Source of the DNA: an uncultured Rhodospirillales bacterium
Lineage (GTDB): Bacteria; Pseudomonadota; Alphaproteobacteria; Azospirillales; Azospirillaceae
NCBI GenBank assembly: GCA_903927615.1
Contig: CAIYNU010000094.1
Location: forward strand, 1-64,000
Length of the DNA stretch: 64,000 bases
Reading direction: 5' to 3'
The notes beneath the pieces are model-generated. The model was not told the origin of the DNA, ran no database searches, and saw nothing but the letters and a program-made list of their open reading frames with translations. Below, in pieces: positions 9,006 to 17,531 of this stretch (positions are counted from its first letter, which is position 1; each line of letters begins with the position of its first letter). The position numbers were made by a program, and so were the translations under genes.

Positions 9006-9731
9006 TCAGCTATACATCAGCCACAGGCGGAGCAGCGCCGAGACGGCGTGCGGTCGTTCCAGCGGCGGCAGGTGACCGCATTCCTCGATAACGACATGGC
9101 GGGCCCCGGGAATCCCCTCGGCAATCTCGGCGACCAGTTCAGGCGGAGTCAGCGCATCTTCCCGGCCCCCGATTACCAGCGTCGGGCAATCGATCACGCC
9201 AAGCCCGGAACGACTGTCCGGGCGGCCCATGATCGCGGTCTGCTGGCGGACGAACGCCTCCTGCCCGACCCGCTCAGCCATCGCCATCACCGTTACCGTC
9301 AGCAGGGTGTCCGATTGGCGGTCGGGGTGGATCAGCAGCGGCAGCAAACGCGGGGTGACGCCGCGGAATCGCCCGGACCCGGCAAGGCCGATCAGGCCGC
9401 GCCGGCGCGACATCTGCTCGGGACCGTCGGGACGGGCGGTGGTATCGACCAGGGCCAGCTTGATCACCCGTTCGGGCGCGCGACGCATGATCTCGAACGC
9501 CACATAGCCGCCCATGGACAAGCCGGCCAACGCAAATCGCGGCGGGGCCTGGGCCAGCACCGCCCCGGCCAGGGCGGCCACGCTGTCCTCCCGGGTCAGG
9601 TCGGCAACCCTCGAGTCGGCAATATCCGAGAGATGGCGGACCTGCCATTCCCAAAGCGCCCGGTCGCACAACAGTCCGGGCAAAAAAAGCAACGGAACGC
9701 GATCGTCTGCGGCGGGATCGGTCATCGGCAC
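9006..9731 (-). CDS. Alpha/beta-fold hydrolase
   Basis: 241 residues. The fold is recognised from the oxyanion strand LLFLPGLLCD (about 14-23), the nucleophile elbow AGLSMGGYVAFE with Ser72, a late acid GGREDALTPPELV and the catalytic His in EECGHLPPLERP near the C-terminus. Length and lack of signal peptide indicate a cytosolic enzyme of the esterase / C-C hydrolase type. The substrate cannot be told. The gene stands alone between galU and the divergently read helicase gene. Confidence 0.85.
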   Translation of the reverse strand: MPMTDPAADDRVPLLFLPGLLCDRALWEWQVRHLSDIADSRVADLTREDSVAALAGAVLAQAPPRFALAGLSMGGYVAFEIMRRAPERVIKLALVDTTARPDGPEQMSRRRGLIGLAGSGRFRGVTPRLLPLLIHPDRQSDTLLTVTVMAMAERVGQEAFVRQQTAIMGRPDSRSGLGVIDCPTLVIGGREDALTPPELVAEIAEGIPGARHVVIEECGHLPPLERPHAVSALLRLWLMYS

Positions 9732-9880
9732 ACCCTGGGCCCAGAGTCCTGACGGCGAAAGGGATAAAACCCGCTCCCGTCACCGTCTGCCGCCCATGCT
9801 AGTCCAAGCGCCAGGGCGACGCCAGGGCCGCTGAGCGACGCCAGCGGTCGGGGCATGGATGGGCCGACAACTTTATAACC

Positions 9881-9908
9881 TTGACAGATCGGTTTGACTT
9901 TCTATGCT
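9881..9908 (+). promoter_or_regulatory. Sigma-70-type promoter for the DEAD-box helicase gene
   Basis: TTGACA (9881-9886) is separated by 16 bases from TATGCT (9903-9908). The start codon is at 10005, giving an untranslated leader of about 90 bases. Perfect -35 and a reasonable -10; placement upstream of a rightward gene supports it. Confidence 0.55.
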
Positions 9909-10004
9909 GCCGCGGCAATAGAGTGGGTGATGCCGGTCGGGCTTTCTGGCTAACAGAGCCTGCCGCGTGGTCTCCCGCCACTTCTCACACCAGAAATAGG
10001 TAGG

Positions 10005-11492
10005 ATGCGTTTTTCAGACCTTGGGCTCGGACCGGACGTTCTGAAGGCGGTCGAGGAAACGGGCTACACCCAGCCCACGCCGATCCAGGAACAGGCGATT
10101 CCACTGGTTCTGCAAGGGCGTGATATCTTGGGTTGTGCCCAGACCGGCACCGGCAAGACCGCGTCCTTTACCTTACCGATGATCGACATCCTGGCTTCGG
10201 GCCGGGCTCGGGCAAGGATGCCACGCTCGCTGATCCTGGAACCAACCCGCGAACTGGCGGCCCAGGTTGCCGAGAATTTTGAAACTTATGGCAAGTTCAA
10301 CAAGCTCAACATGGCTTTGTTGATCGGTGGCGAAGCTTTTTCCGATCAGGTGCGCAAACTTGATCGCGGCGTCGATGTCTTGATCGCGACACCGGGCCGC
10401 ATGATGGACCTGTTCGACCGCGGCAACATTCTGCTGAGCGACATCAAGGTGTTCGTCATCGACGAGGCGGATCGCATGCTCGACATGGGGTTCATCCCCG
10501 ATATCGAGCGCATCGTCTCTTTGCTGCCCCGGTTGCGCCAGACGCTGATGTTCTCGGCCACCATGCCACCCGAGATTCGGCGCCTCGCCGATGCGTTTTT
10601 GATCAATCCACGCGAAGTGACCGTGGCGCCGCCGGCATCGCCCGCGGAAACGGTCGAGCAGAAGCTGGTCATGGTTCAGCGTGATGACAAGCGGAAGCTG
10701 CTCCGTCATCTGCTGAGAACCCAGGACGTGAAGAACGCTCTGATTTTCTGCAACCGTAAGCGCGACGTGACCATCTTGTATCGGTCCCTCGAACGCCACG
10801 GCTTCAATGTCGGTTCGCTTCATGGCGACATGCCGCAAAATCGGCGGACCGAAACCCTCGAGTCGTTCAAGACCGGCCAGTTGTCACTCCTGGTTTGTAG
10901 CGACGTGGCGGCCCGGGGACTTGACATTGCGGGCCTCAGTCACGTTTTCAACTTTGATGTGCCAATCAGCGCCGAAGATTATGTTCATCGCATTGGCCGC
11001 ACCGGCCGGGCCGGGCGTTCCGGTTGCGCCTTCATGCTGGCGACCAGCGAAGACGGCAAGCAGGTCGCCAGCATTACCCGGTTGATCAAGCGTGAAATCC
11101 CGCGTATCGCTTTGGACAGCTTGGAGGGCTTGGAAGGCGTGGGTGAGGAGACCGAGCGTCCGTCCGGAGAGGGCGAGGGACGCGAAAGAAGCCGTCGCGG
11201 CAGGGACCGGGATCGCGAACGTCCCCGCCGGGACGGTGGTCGTGAACGGGTCGTGGCCCGTGAGGATAGCCCGGATTCACTCACCGGCGGCCGGTTGACC
11301 GGCACCGGCGGAGGGGGGCCGCGCAAGATCGAAACCCCGGTGCGGAGCGGTATCGAAGCGCCACGCCGCCGCCGCCGATATGACGAGGATGATGACCAGC
11401 CGGTGCTGGGATTTGGCGATCACATGCCAGCCTTCCTGATGCGTCCGGCCCGCCCCAATCGCGAGGCGGAAACGACCGGGATTGAGGAATAG
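10005..11492 (+). CDS. rhlE: DEAD-box ATP-dependent RNA helicase (RhlE-like)
   Basis: 495 residues. It unwinds RNA duplexes with ATP. Motifs in order: Q-motif region TPIQEQAIP (about 25-33), Walker A AQTGTGKT (45-52), PTRELA, TPGR, DEAD (about 153-156), SAT, then the second RecA domain with RGLDI and HRIGRTGRAG. After residue ~375 the protein becomes an Arg/Glu/Gly-rich tail (EGREERSRRGRDRDRERP type), a typical unstructured RNA-binding extension. The tail has lower sequence complexity than the core. A promoter is proposed at 9881-9908. The next gene starts 3 bases after its stop, so they are co-transcribed. Confidence 0.93.
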   Translation: MRFSDLGLGPDVLKAVEETGYTQPTPIQEQAIPLVLQGRDILGCAQTGTGKTASFTLPMIDILASGRARARMPRSLILEPTRELAAQVAENFETYGKFNKLNMALLIGGEAFSDQVRKLDRGVDVLIATPGRMMDLFDRGNILLSDIKVFVIDEADRMLDMGFIPDIERIVSLLPRLRQTLMFSATMPPEIRRLADAFLINPREVTVAPPASPAETVEQKLVMVQRDDKRKLLRHLLRTQDVKNALIFCNRKRDVTILYRSLERHGFNVGSLHGDMPQNRRTETLESFKTGQLSLLVCSDVAARGLDIAGLSHVFNFDVPISAEDYVHRIGRTGRAGRSGCAFMLATSEDGKQVASITRLIKREIPRIALDSLEGLEGVGEETERPSGEGEGRERSRRGRDRDRERPRRDGGRERVVAREDSPDSLTGGRLTGTGGGGPRKIETPVRSGIEAPRRRRRYDEDDDQPVLGFGDHMPAFLMRPARPNREAETTGIEE

Positions 11493-11495
11493 GCG

Positions 11496-11738
11496 ATGCG
11501 GACCATTTTCGTTCACGTCAAGTGCGAATTGGGCCGGGCTTATCAGGTTGCCGATACCGCAGTGCAGCAGATTGAGTTCGTTTCCGAGGTTCATTCAATT
11601 TCAGGACAGTACGATCTATTGATGAAGTGCTGCCTGGCCGATGACATCGACATCGGCCGGTTTGTCACCGAGGAGATCCAGACGTTGCCTGGCGTTCGGG
11701 AAACCTTCACCATGATCGCGTTCAAAGCGTTTTCGTAA
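11496..11738 (+). CDS. Stand-alone Lrp/AsnC ligand-binding (RAM) domain protein
   Basis: 80 residues, the full size of the C-terminal alpha/beta dimerisation and effector-binding domain of Lrp/AsnC regulators, without a helix-turn-helix. The pattern FVHVKCELG...VQQIEFVSEVHSISGQYDLLMKC... LPGVRETFTMIAFKAF is characteristic. Such single-domain proteins can form decameric rings or modulate full-length Lrp proteins. It begins 3 bases after the helicase gene, implying co-transcription. No full-length Lrp gene is in the window. Effector unknown. Confidence 0.8.
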   Translation: MRTIFVHVKCELGRAYQVADTAVQQIEFVSEVHSISGQYDLLMKCCLADDIDIGRFVTEEIQTLPGVRETFTMIAFKAFS

Positions 11739-11805
11739 TGATGGCCTCGCGATCCGGTGGTCACCGCTGTTGACAGGCGAGGCGGCATTGACCAAAGGTG
11801 CGTGC

Positions 11806-14151
11806 ATGCGTGTTGTCATTGACAGGACCGCCCGGGGCGGTCGGAAGGGCCGATTGCCGATGTCCCGCCGGACCGCCGTTACCGTTGTCGCCAGTCTGTG
11901 CGTCTTGCTCGCTGCCGCAGCGGGCCAGGCGGCCGAAACCGGCGGTGGGGTACTCAATAAGAAGCCGAATCAACGGACCCACGAGCCGACATTGCTCACG
12001 GCCGATGACCTCACGTCCGATGAGTCATTGTCTTTGGTCATTGCCCGTGGCCACGTCGAACTGGTTCAAGGCGAACGAAAAGTTCAGGCCGACGTCATCA
12101 CCTACAATCAGAAAAGCAAGGTGGTCATCGCCACTGGCAACGTCAGGCTGTTTGAGCCCGACGGTGAGGTGATGTTCTCGGATTACGCCGAGCTGACGGA
12201 CGACATGAAGGAAGCCTTCATTCATGACTCCCGCGTCGTCATGAGTGATGCTTCGCGAACAGCGGGTACCGAGGCCTCAAGGACCTTGGGCCGATACACG
12301 CAGATGAACCATGTCACCTATTCGCCCTGTTATTTGTGCTCGGATAAGCCCGGCGAATCGCCCGTGTGGCAATTGCAGGCCGAAAAGTCCGTCCACGACA
12401 ACGTGGACAAGGAAATCCGTTACACGAATACGTTTATCGATTTGTTTGGTGTCCCGGTTTTCTATGCACCCTACTTTTCTACACCCGATCCGACGGTGAA
12501 GCGCCGCAGCGGCTTCCTGACCCCGATGTATGGCAGCGACACCAATCTCGGATTTTCGCTCAGTGACAGCTATTATTTCGATATTGAACCCGACCTGGAC
12601 GCGACGCTGAAGGCCACCTACTACACTTTGCAAGGGCCGATGCTCGGGGGGGAGGTTCGCAAGCGTTTCGACACCGGCCTGACCCAAATTGATGGCGAAC
12701 TGATTCACGCCGACAGCACCATCGCATCGACCTTGCCCGCGGGTGAGAAACCGAAGCAAATCTGGCGTGGTTACGCCAATGGCAGCGCGCTGTTCGACAT
12801 CAACGATTCCTGGCGTTGGGGCGGCGACCTCAACATCGCCAGTGATCCCAACTACTTGCGGCAATATTACAGCTTTGCCGGCAGCTTGCTGACCAGCCGG
12901 CTGTATGCCGAGAACTTCTCCGGTCGCGACTATGCCACCATCCGGGGCTACCATTTCCAGGACCTGCGCACCAGCAACCCCCAGGCGGCACCCAATGTCG
13001 CGCCGCTCGCCCAGTACTCGGCACTCGGCGAACCCAACTCGCTGCTCGGCGGGCGCTGGTCCATGGACACCGGCCTGGTCGGCCTGACCCGAACCTCAAC
13101 CGGCGCCGATGACACCCGGTTTTCGTTGGAGCCTGGTTGGTCCCGGCAGTTGGTCTCCGACACCGGTTTGGTGACGACCCTCAATGCCAGGGCGCGGGCT
13201 GACATCTGGAACTTCCAGAACTACCAGCGGCCCGAGAGCTGGAATACCGACAGCACATCCGCCGCGACCACCGTCGGACTGAACCAGGGGTCGGCCTATC
13301 GGGCCTTTCCCCAAGGACAAGCCAAAGTCTCCTATCCGCTCGTCCGCAACGGTGATTCAACCCAGATTCTGGTCGAACCCATGGCGGCCTTGACGGCGGC
13401 GCCGCGCATCAGCCAGAAACCCATCTACCCGAATGAAGACAGCCAAGACGTTGAACTCGACGCCACCAGCCTGTTCCAGATGAACCGGTTCGTCGGCCAG
13501 GACCGGCAGGAAGGCGGGCAACGGCTCACCTACGGCTTACGGACCGGTATTTTTGGGCTGAATCAAGGGTCGGGATCAATTTTCTTCGGCCAGGACTACC
13601 GGTTAAACAATTATCAGGTTTTTGACACGACTACCGGCCTGGCCAATCAGCGTTCGGACTATGTCGGCCAGATCGACCTGAGCCCGGCGTCCTGGCTTTA
13701 TCTGAACTACCATGCCAACTTGCACCCTGAAACCTTGGACCCTCGCCGGGAAACGATCACGGCGTCCGTGGGCGTTCCAGCCTTGAGCTTCAGCAGTTCG
13801 TTTCACTATGACCAGCAGGTTCAGGACCCGGTCAGTTACCAGCTTACCAAGCAGGAATACACGACCTTCGGCATGAACTCCCAAATCAGTCGCTACTGGA
13901 TGGCCTCTTTCAGCCAAAGCATGGAGCAGTTGCCGGTGAATCAGGCAACCACTTCGGCGTTCGTGTTAACCTATAGCGACGAGTGCCTGATCTTTCAGAC
14001 CTTCGCCAATGTCAACTGGGCGGTCCAACCTGGACTGCCGCCCGGCCAGACTGTTTATTTCCGGCTGGTGTTCAAAGGCCTGGGCGAAGTCAAATCCCCT
14101 GGCTTCTCTCTCAGCGGTTTGGAAGGCTCGGCACCGCCGACCACCCACTGA
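11806..14151 (+). CDS. lptD: LPS-assembly outer-membrane protein LptD
   Basis: 781 residues from the ATG at 11806 (AAAGG upstream); an ATG at 11860 gives a more compact signal peptide (MSRRTAVTVVASLCVLLAAAAGQAA, read in two parts) and is an equal candidate. LptD is the beta-barrel that, with LptE, inserts LPS in the outer leaflet. An N-terminal OstA/LptA-like beta-jellyroll (LTADDLTSDES, GHVELVQGERKVQADVITYNQKS) spans about residues 60-150. The paired cysteines in SPCYLCSD and a cysteine in SDECLIF near the end are candidates for the disulfides that join domain and barrel. The rest is barrel-like with many aromatic Tyr/Phe pairs. Here it stands without surA or pdxA neighbours. Confidence 0.93.
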   Translation: MRVVIDRTARGGRKGRLPMSRRTAVTVVASLCVLLAAAAGQAAETGGGVLNKKPNQRTHEPTLLTADDLTSDESLSLVIARGHVELVQGERKVQADVITYNQKSKVVIATGNVRLFEPDGEVMFSDYAELTDDMKEAFIHDSRVVMSDASRTAGTEASRTLGRYTQMNHVTYSPCYLCSDKPGESPVWQLQAEKSVHDNVDKEIRYTNTFIDLFGVPVFYAPYFSTPDPTVKRRSGFLTPMYGSDTNLGFSLSDSYYFDIEPDLDATLKATYYTLQGPMLGGEVRKRFDTGLTQIDGELIHADSTIASTLPAGEKPKQIWRGYANGSALFDINDSWRWGGDLNIASDPNYLRQYYSFAGSLLTSRLYAENFSGRDYATIRGYHFQDLRTSNPQAAPNVAPLAQYSALGEPNSLLGGRWSMDTGLVGLTRTSTGADDTRFSLEPGWSRQLVSDTGLVTTLNARARADIWNFQNYQRPESWNTDSTSAATTVGLNQGSAYRAFPQGQAKVSYPLVRNGDSTQILVEPMAALTAAPRISQKPIYPNEDSQDVELDATSLFQMNRFVGQDRQEGGQRLTYGLRTGIFGLNQGSGSIFFGQDYRLNNYQVFDTTTGLANQRSDYVGQIDLSPASWLYLNYHANLHPETLDPRRETITASVGVPALSFSSSFHYDQQVQDPVSYQLTKQEYTTFGMNSQISRYWMASFSQSMEQLPVNQATTSAFVLTYSDECLIFQTFANVNWAVQPGLPPGQTVYFRLVFKGLGEVKSPGFSLSGLEGSAPPTTH

Positions 14152-14198
14152 CACCGGCGGCGCCGGGTTCCAACGAACATCCGCCCTGATGGGGTGCC

Positions 14199-14771
14199 TC
14201 AGGGGGATGACCAGGGCAGGCGGGCGGTAAGGTCTGCAAGCCGCCCGATCACCAGATCGGCCTCCCCGGTTCCGGTAGCGTGAACCGGAACCGGGCGAAT
14301 CAGAACCCGACGGGCAATCCCCGCCGCTGAAGCGGCCGCCATGTCACTGGGTTGATCGCCGACAAAGATCGAGTGGGCCAGATCCAGGTCAAGGCGGCGC
14401 GCGGCTTCCAGAATCATGCCGGGGTTGGGTTTGCGCCAGAAGCTATCGCGATCATACTCGGGCGCGACCGCACCCGGCAGATAGGGGCAGTGGAAAATGC
14501 CCGAGAGCTGGATTCCCTGCTGCGCAAACTCCCGTTCCATCCAGCCCATAAGCTGGTGGAACTCCGGCTCTGAATAATAGCCGCGGGCAATACCCGACTG
14601 ATTGGTGATAATAACGATTCGATAGCCACAATCGATGGCGCGATGGATCAAGGCAAAGATGCCGTTGCAGAAATCGAATCGCTCGGGGGTCGCCACATAG
14701 CCGTGATCGTCATTGACGACGCCATCGCGATCAAGCAACAGTGCCGGGCTTCGGCCTTGGCTTGGTTTCAA
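14199..14771 (-). CDS. gmhB: D-glycero-D-manno-heptose 1,7-bisphosphate 7-phosphatase
   Basis: 190 residues, the usual GmhB length, starting at a TTG ending at 14771 with a strong GGGAGAGGGG just upstream; upstream ATGs would add an Arg-rich leader. HAD-superfamily phosphatase removing the 7-phosphate in ADP-heptose synthesis for LPS core. Motif I DRDGVVN is at 14-20 (nucleophile D14, acid D16), motif II TNQSG, and motif III/IV RKPNPGM and GDQPSDM. The zinc-binding cysteine-rich loop of E. coli GmhB is reduced here to CPYLPG. It converges with lptD. No other heptose gene is in the window. Confidence 0.88.
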   Translation of the reverse strand: MKPSQGRSPALLLDRDGVVNDDHGYVATPERFDFCNGIFALIHRAIDCGYRIVIITNQSGIARGYYSEPEFHQLMGWMEREFAQQGIQLSGIFHCPYLPGAVAPEYDRDSFWRKPNPGMILEAARRLDLDLAHSIFVGDQPSDMAAASAAGIARRVLIRPVPVHATGTGEADLVIGRLADLTARLPWSSP

Positions 14772-15076
14772 TGTCGCCCCCCTCTCCCGCAATCCTGCCG
14801 CCCCCAAGGGTACCTTACCCGGCCCGCTCCGAACAGCCTGGCGTGCCTTTGTTCGGCGCCGGCGTCGCTCCCAAACGGCACCGGATGCGGCATCCCCACG
14901 CCTGACCAGAGTCATATCTTGCAATGCCCCTGCTTTCTGTCTAGCCATGAGCATGCGGCGGTCGTTCCGGCGGCGCGATGACGACGACCGGGCCAACTGC
15001 CGGACCAGAACCTCGATGACAACGGCCACGCCAGCCGCGGCATCGCGTTTCTTCGTGTGGACCCCAAATCGGATCA
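14772..15076. other. Intergenic region between divergent gmhB and a membrane-protein gene
   Basis: About 300 bases; the part next to 14771 holds the gmhB binding site. Several frames are open but Arg/Ser/Pro-rich and overlap one another, so no gene is proposed. It should contain two divergent promoters, which I could not pin to clear -35/-10 boxes. Confidence 0.4.
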
Positions 15077-15808
15077 TTGACGATGACGCTTGGCCTTTAC
15101 GATTCCGAACGTCGGTACCGGCGACGGGTATGGACGGGTTTCGTCAAATTCCTCCTGTTCATCCTATTCGTTCTGGGTGTCGGACTGTTTGCCTACCAAA
15201 TGGGTATTGAGCAACTGAAGGGACGAGACGCCGGTTTGCGGGACGAAGTTACCCAACTGGCCCGTCAAAAGGGGGAACTTGAGCTGTATGTCGGCCAGTT
15301 ACGGGACATTGCCCACACCGCCGAGACTCGCGCTGGCGAGCTGGAAAAGCAACTGGCCCGCGAAGTTCCTCGAGGCGATCTCGCTCTGATGACCCAGGCG
15401 GCGGCAGAGCGGCTGGCCGCCGGCATTGCCCCGGATCGCCTGGCATTCATCATCTCTTCGGCCCAAAACCGGCGCAACTGCCAACAGCCCGAAACCAAGC
15501 GGTTGCAGCCGTCGACTCCGATCTACAAGTCCCCCAATCGCTCGGTGGGCTTTGCCGGCGGCACCATCACTGTGGTTGGCGACGGCCAGTCGGCACGCGA
15601 CGGCGCCGGGGACTCCGAAGGCTGGTTTGATCCGACCGCCCCCCTGACCCTGCGCATCACCCCCCAGGACGGCAAGGAAACGGTGATCACCGGCGTGTTG
15701 CCGCTGCACCAGTCGGTGGTGGTCGACAACACCGAATTTCGGTTTACCGCCGCCGCCGGCGCGCGGTCTTTCATCGAGATTACCTCTGACCGTTGCGCCT
15801 ATCCCTGA
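15077..15808 (+). CDS. Single-pass membrane protein with coiled coil, function unknown
   Basis: 243 residues (a second ATG lies two codons in). A short basic N-terminus (RRYRRRVW) precedes one transmembrane helix at about 20-44 (FLLFILFVLGVGLFAYQMG), then a heptad-like region (about 47-95, GLRDEVTQLARQKGELELYV onward). A region rich in Ala/Leu helices follows, then a beta-rich C-terminal domain of about 110 residues with a CQ and a C near the end (NCQQPE, DRCAYP). This is a type II anchor with a periplasmic coiled coil and globular end. It resembles periplasmic scaffolding or cell-envelope factors, but I do not recognise the family. Confidence 0.7.
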   Translation: MTMTLGLYDSERRYRRRVWTGFVKFLLFILFVLGVGLFAYQMGIEQLKGRDAGLRDEVTQLARQKGELELYVGQLRDIAHTAETRAGELEKQLAREVPRGDLALMTQAAAERLAAGIAPDRLAFIISSAQNRRNCQQPETKRLQPSTPIYKSPNRSVGFAGGTITVVGDGQSARDGAGDSEGWFDPTAPLTLRITPQDGKETVITGVLPLHQSVVVDNTEFRFTAAAGARSFIEITSDRCAYP

Positions 15809-15869
15809 CACGCGATCGGATTTGACCGGGGGGCCGCGAGGCACGCCCCACCCCAGGAGGCCGCCCGCC

Positions 15870-16649
15870 ATGGCTCTGGTTTCGGTGACGAAGGAGGGGG
15901 CCGTCGGCACTCTTACGCTTGACCATCCCGAAAGACGCAATGCCCTCGGCGAGTTCCTGATCATCGAACTGCTGGAGGCCCTCGACCGACTGCGGGCGGA
16001 GGCAACACGGGCGGTCGTCCTCCGGGCGATGCCGGGCATCCCGGTCTGGTCCTCGGGCCATGATATCAGTGAACTCCCGACGTCGCGCCGCGACCCGTTG
16101 GGCTGGAGCGAGCCGCTCCGCAAACTCGTCAAGGCCCTCCAGGATTTTCCCGCGCCGGTCATCGCCTTGCTGGAAGGCGGGGTCTGGGGCGGCGCCTGCG
16201 AGGTGGTGTTTGCCTGCGACCTGATCCACGCCACCCCGGACGTCACGTTCGCCATCACGCCGGCCCGGCTCGGCGTCCCCTACGGCGTGTTCGGACTGAT
16301 GACCCTGGCAGGCGCGATGCCCCGGGCACTGCTCAAGGAAATGCTGTTCACCGCCCGTCCGATCGGGGTCCAGCGAGCCTGGCAATTGGGACTGGTCAAT
16401 CATGTGATCCCGGCCGACCGGATTACCGACTTCACCGCCGATCTGGCGCGCACCATCGGGGCCAATGCACCGTTGACCATCGCCGCGATGAAAGAGCAGC
16501 TGAGGGTCCTCGACGACGCCGGCGGCCTGGCGCCGACGCAACTGGAACGGCTTCAAGAGCTGCGCCGCACCGTCGGAGAAAGCGGCGACTACCGCGAGGG
16601 GCTCGCCGCCTTCGCCGGGAAACGCACACCGGTGTTTCTCGGGGCCTGA
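15870..16649 (+). CDS. scpB: Methylmalonyl-CoA decarboxylase (crotonase superfamily)
   Basis: 259 residues, as in E. coli YgfG/ScpB (261). The start follows AGGAGG at 9 bases. It decarboxylates (R)-methylmalonyl-CoA to propionyl-CoA. Identity is from the pattern rather than a generic crotonase: SGHDISELP (His64) with RDPL following, LEGGVWGGACE forming the oxyanion hole, LGVPYG (Tyr138), KEMLFTARPI, MKEQLRVL and a C-terminal RLQELRRTVGESGDYREGLAAF. His64 and Tyr138 match the catalytic residues known in YgfG. The mutase and propionyl-CoA:succinate CoA-transferase partners are not in the window, so its metabolic setting is open. Confidence 0.85.
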   Translation: MALVSVTKEGAVGTLTLDHPERRNALGEFLIIELLEALDRLRAEATRAVVLRAMPGIPVWSSGHDISELPTSRRDPLGWSEPLRKLVKALQDFPAPVIALLEGGVWGGACEVVFACDLIHATPDVTFAITPARLGVPYGVFGLMTLAGAMPRALLKEMLFTARPIGVQRAWQLGLVNHVIPADRITDFTADLARTIGANAPLTIAAMKEQLRVLDDAGGLAPTQLERLQELRRTVGESGDYREGLAAFAGKRTPVFLGA

Positions 16650-16686
16650 CCGGTGACGCAAATGTCAATGATACGGGAGCGTTTGC

Positions 16687-17361
16687 ATGTTCTTAACCAA
16701 CGGCAGCGAAACTGTCGGTGATTTTTCCATCACCACTGTGGTCAACACGCCACCCTGGTACGAAAACTGTTATATTGTCCGCCATATCCCCACTGGTCGG
16801 CAACTGGTGATTGATCCCGGTGGCGAAGCCGACCGGATTGCAGCGGCGATGTCGGCAAATGGCGGCGCGGTTGCCGAAATTCTGCTGACCCATGGCCACC
16901 CGGATCACCTTGGTGGCGTTCACGACCTCCAATCCGTCTTCGACGTGCCATGCCGCGCCCATGAGGAGGAACAGCCGATCATCGCCAGCCTCGCGAGTTG
17001 GGCCGGCGCCCTGATGCGGCAACGCCTTCCGGCGCCGCGCCGCCTCGAATACCTGACCGGCGAGCCGGTGCTGGCCTATGACGGCTTTGACGTTCGGGTG
17101 CTATTGACCCCCGGTCACACGCCCGGCGGCGTCTGTTACCTCTTCGACGGCTTTGCCTTTACCGGGGATACCCTGTTCAACCAGGGAGTCGGACGGACCG
17201 ATCTGCCCGGCGGCAACGGCCCCACCCTTGCCGCCTCGATCGGTCGCCTGCTGGGCGCCCTCGCACCGACCACCCGGCTGTACAGCGGCCACGGCCCAGC
17301 CTGGACGGTGGCCGAAGCGCGTCCCTGGTGGACATGGGCCGCCGCGCACGGCTACGCCTAG
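16687..17361 (+). CDS. Metallo-beta-lactamase-fold hydrolase (glyoxalase II-like)
   Basis: 224 residues. The zinc-binding signature THGHPDHLGG is at 68-77, with a second His in TPGHTPGGVCYLF (about 140-152), Asp in FTGDTLF and a final His in LYSGHGP. Order and spacing are those of cytosolic glyoxalase II-like hydrolases with small insertions. The start is the ATG at 16687. It follows the decarboxylase gene by 37 bases and may be co-transcribed. Hydroxyacyl-glutathione hydrolysis is one possibility, but short single-domain members act on many thioesters. Confidence 0.85.
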   Translation: MFLTNGSETVGDFSITTVVNTPPWYENCYIVRHIPTGRQLVIDPGGEADRIAAAMSANGGAVAEILLTHGHPDHLGGVHDLQSVFDVPCRAHEEEQPIIASLASWAGALMRQRLPAPRRLEYLTGEPVLAYDGFDVRVLLTPGHTPGGVCYLFDGFAFTGDTLFNQGVGRTDLPGGNGPTLAASIGRLLGALAPTTRLYSGHGPAWTVAEARPWWTWAAAHGYA

Positions 17362-17385
17362 CGGGCCGGGTCAACGTATTTGATG

Positions 17386-17444
17386 GGAGCGCGGGCGTCT
17401 CGCCCGCATATTCTTTAATAGGAGCGCGGGCGTCTCGCCCGCAT
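17386..17444. repeat. Two copies of a 24-base REP-like palindromic repeat
   Basis: Identical 24-base copies lie at 17386-17409 and 17421-17444, separated by 11 bases. Each begins GGAGC and contains the 17-base near-palindrome GCGGGCGTCTCGCCCGC. The unit also occurs near 54927-54977. After the second copy comes GGCCGGACGGCCGCC, itself similar to a stretch beside the other locus. A repetitive extragenic palindrome family is the simplest reading. Confidence 0.75.
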
Positions 17445-17531
17445 GGGGCCGGACGGCCGCCCGGCGTGGCGCGCCGACCAGGGCTTCTTGCCCCTTGCCA
17501 GCGGGACGGCAAACAGGTGATCCTGTCCCCT

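Noticed and set aside
17328-17531. Longer N-terminus for the Suv3-like helicase
   Set aside because: The added 68 codons are formed by palindromic repeats and have no helicase homology.
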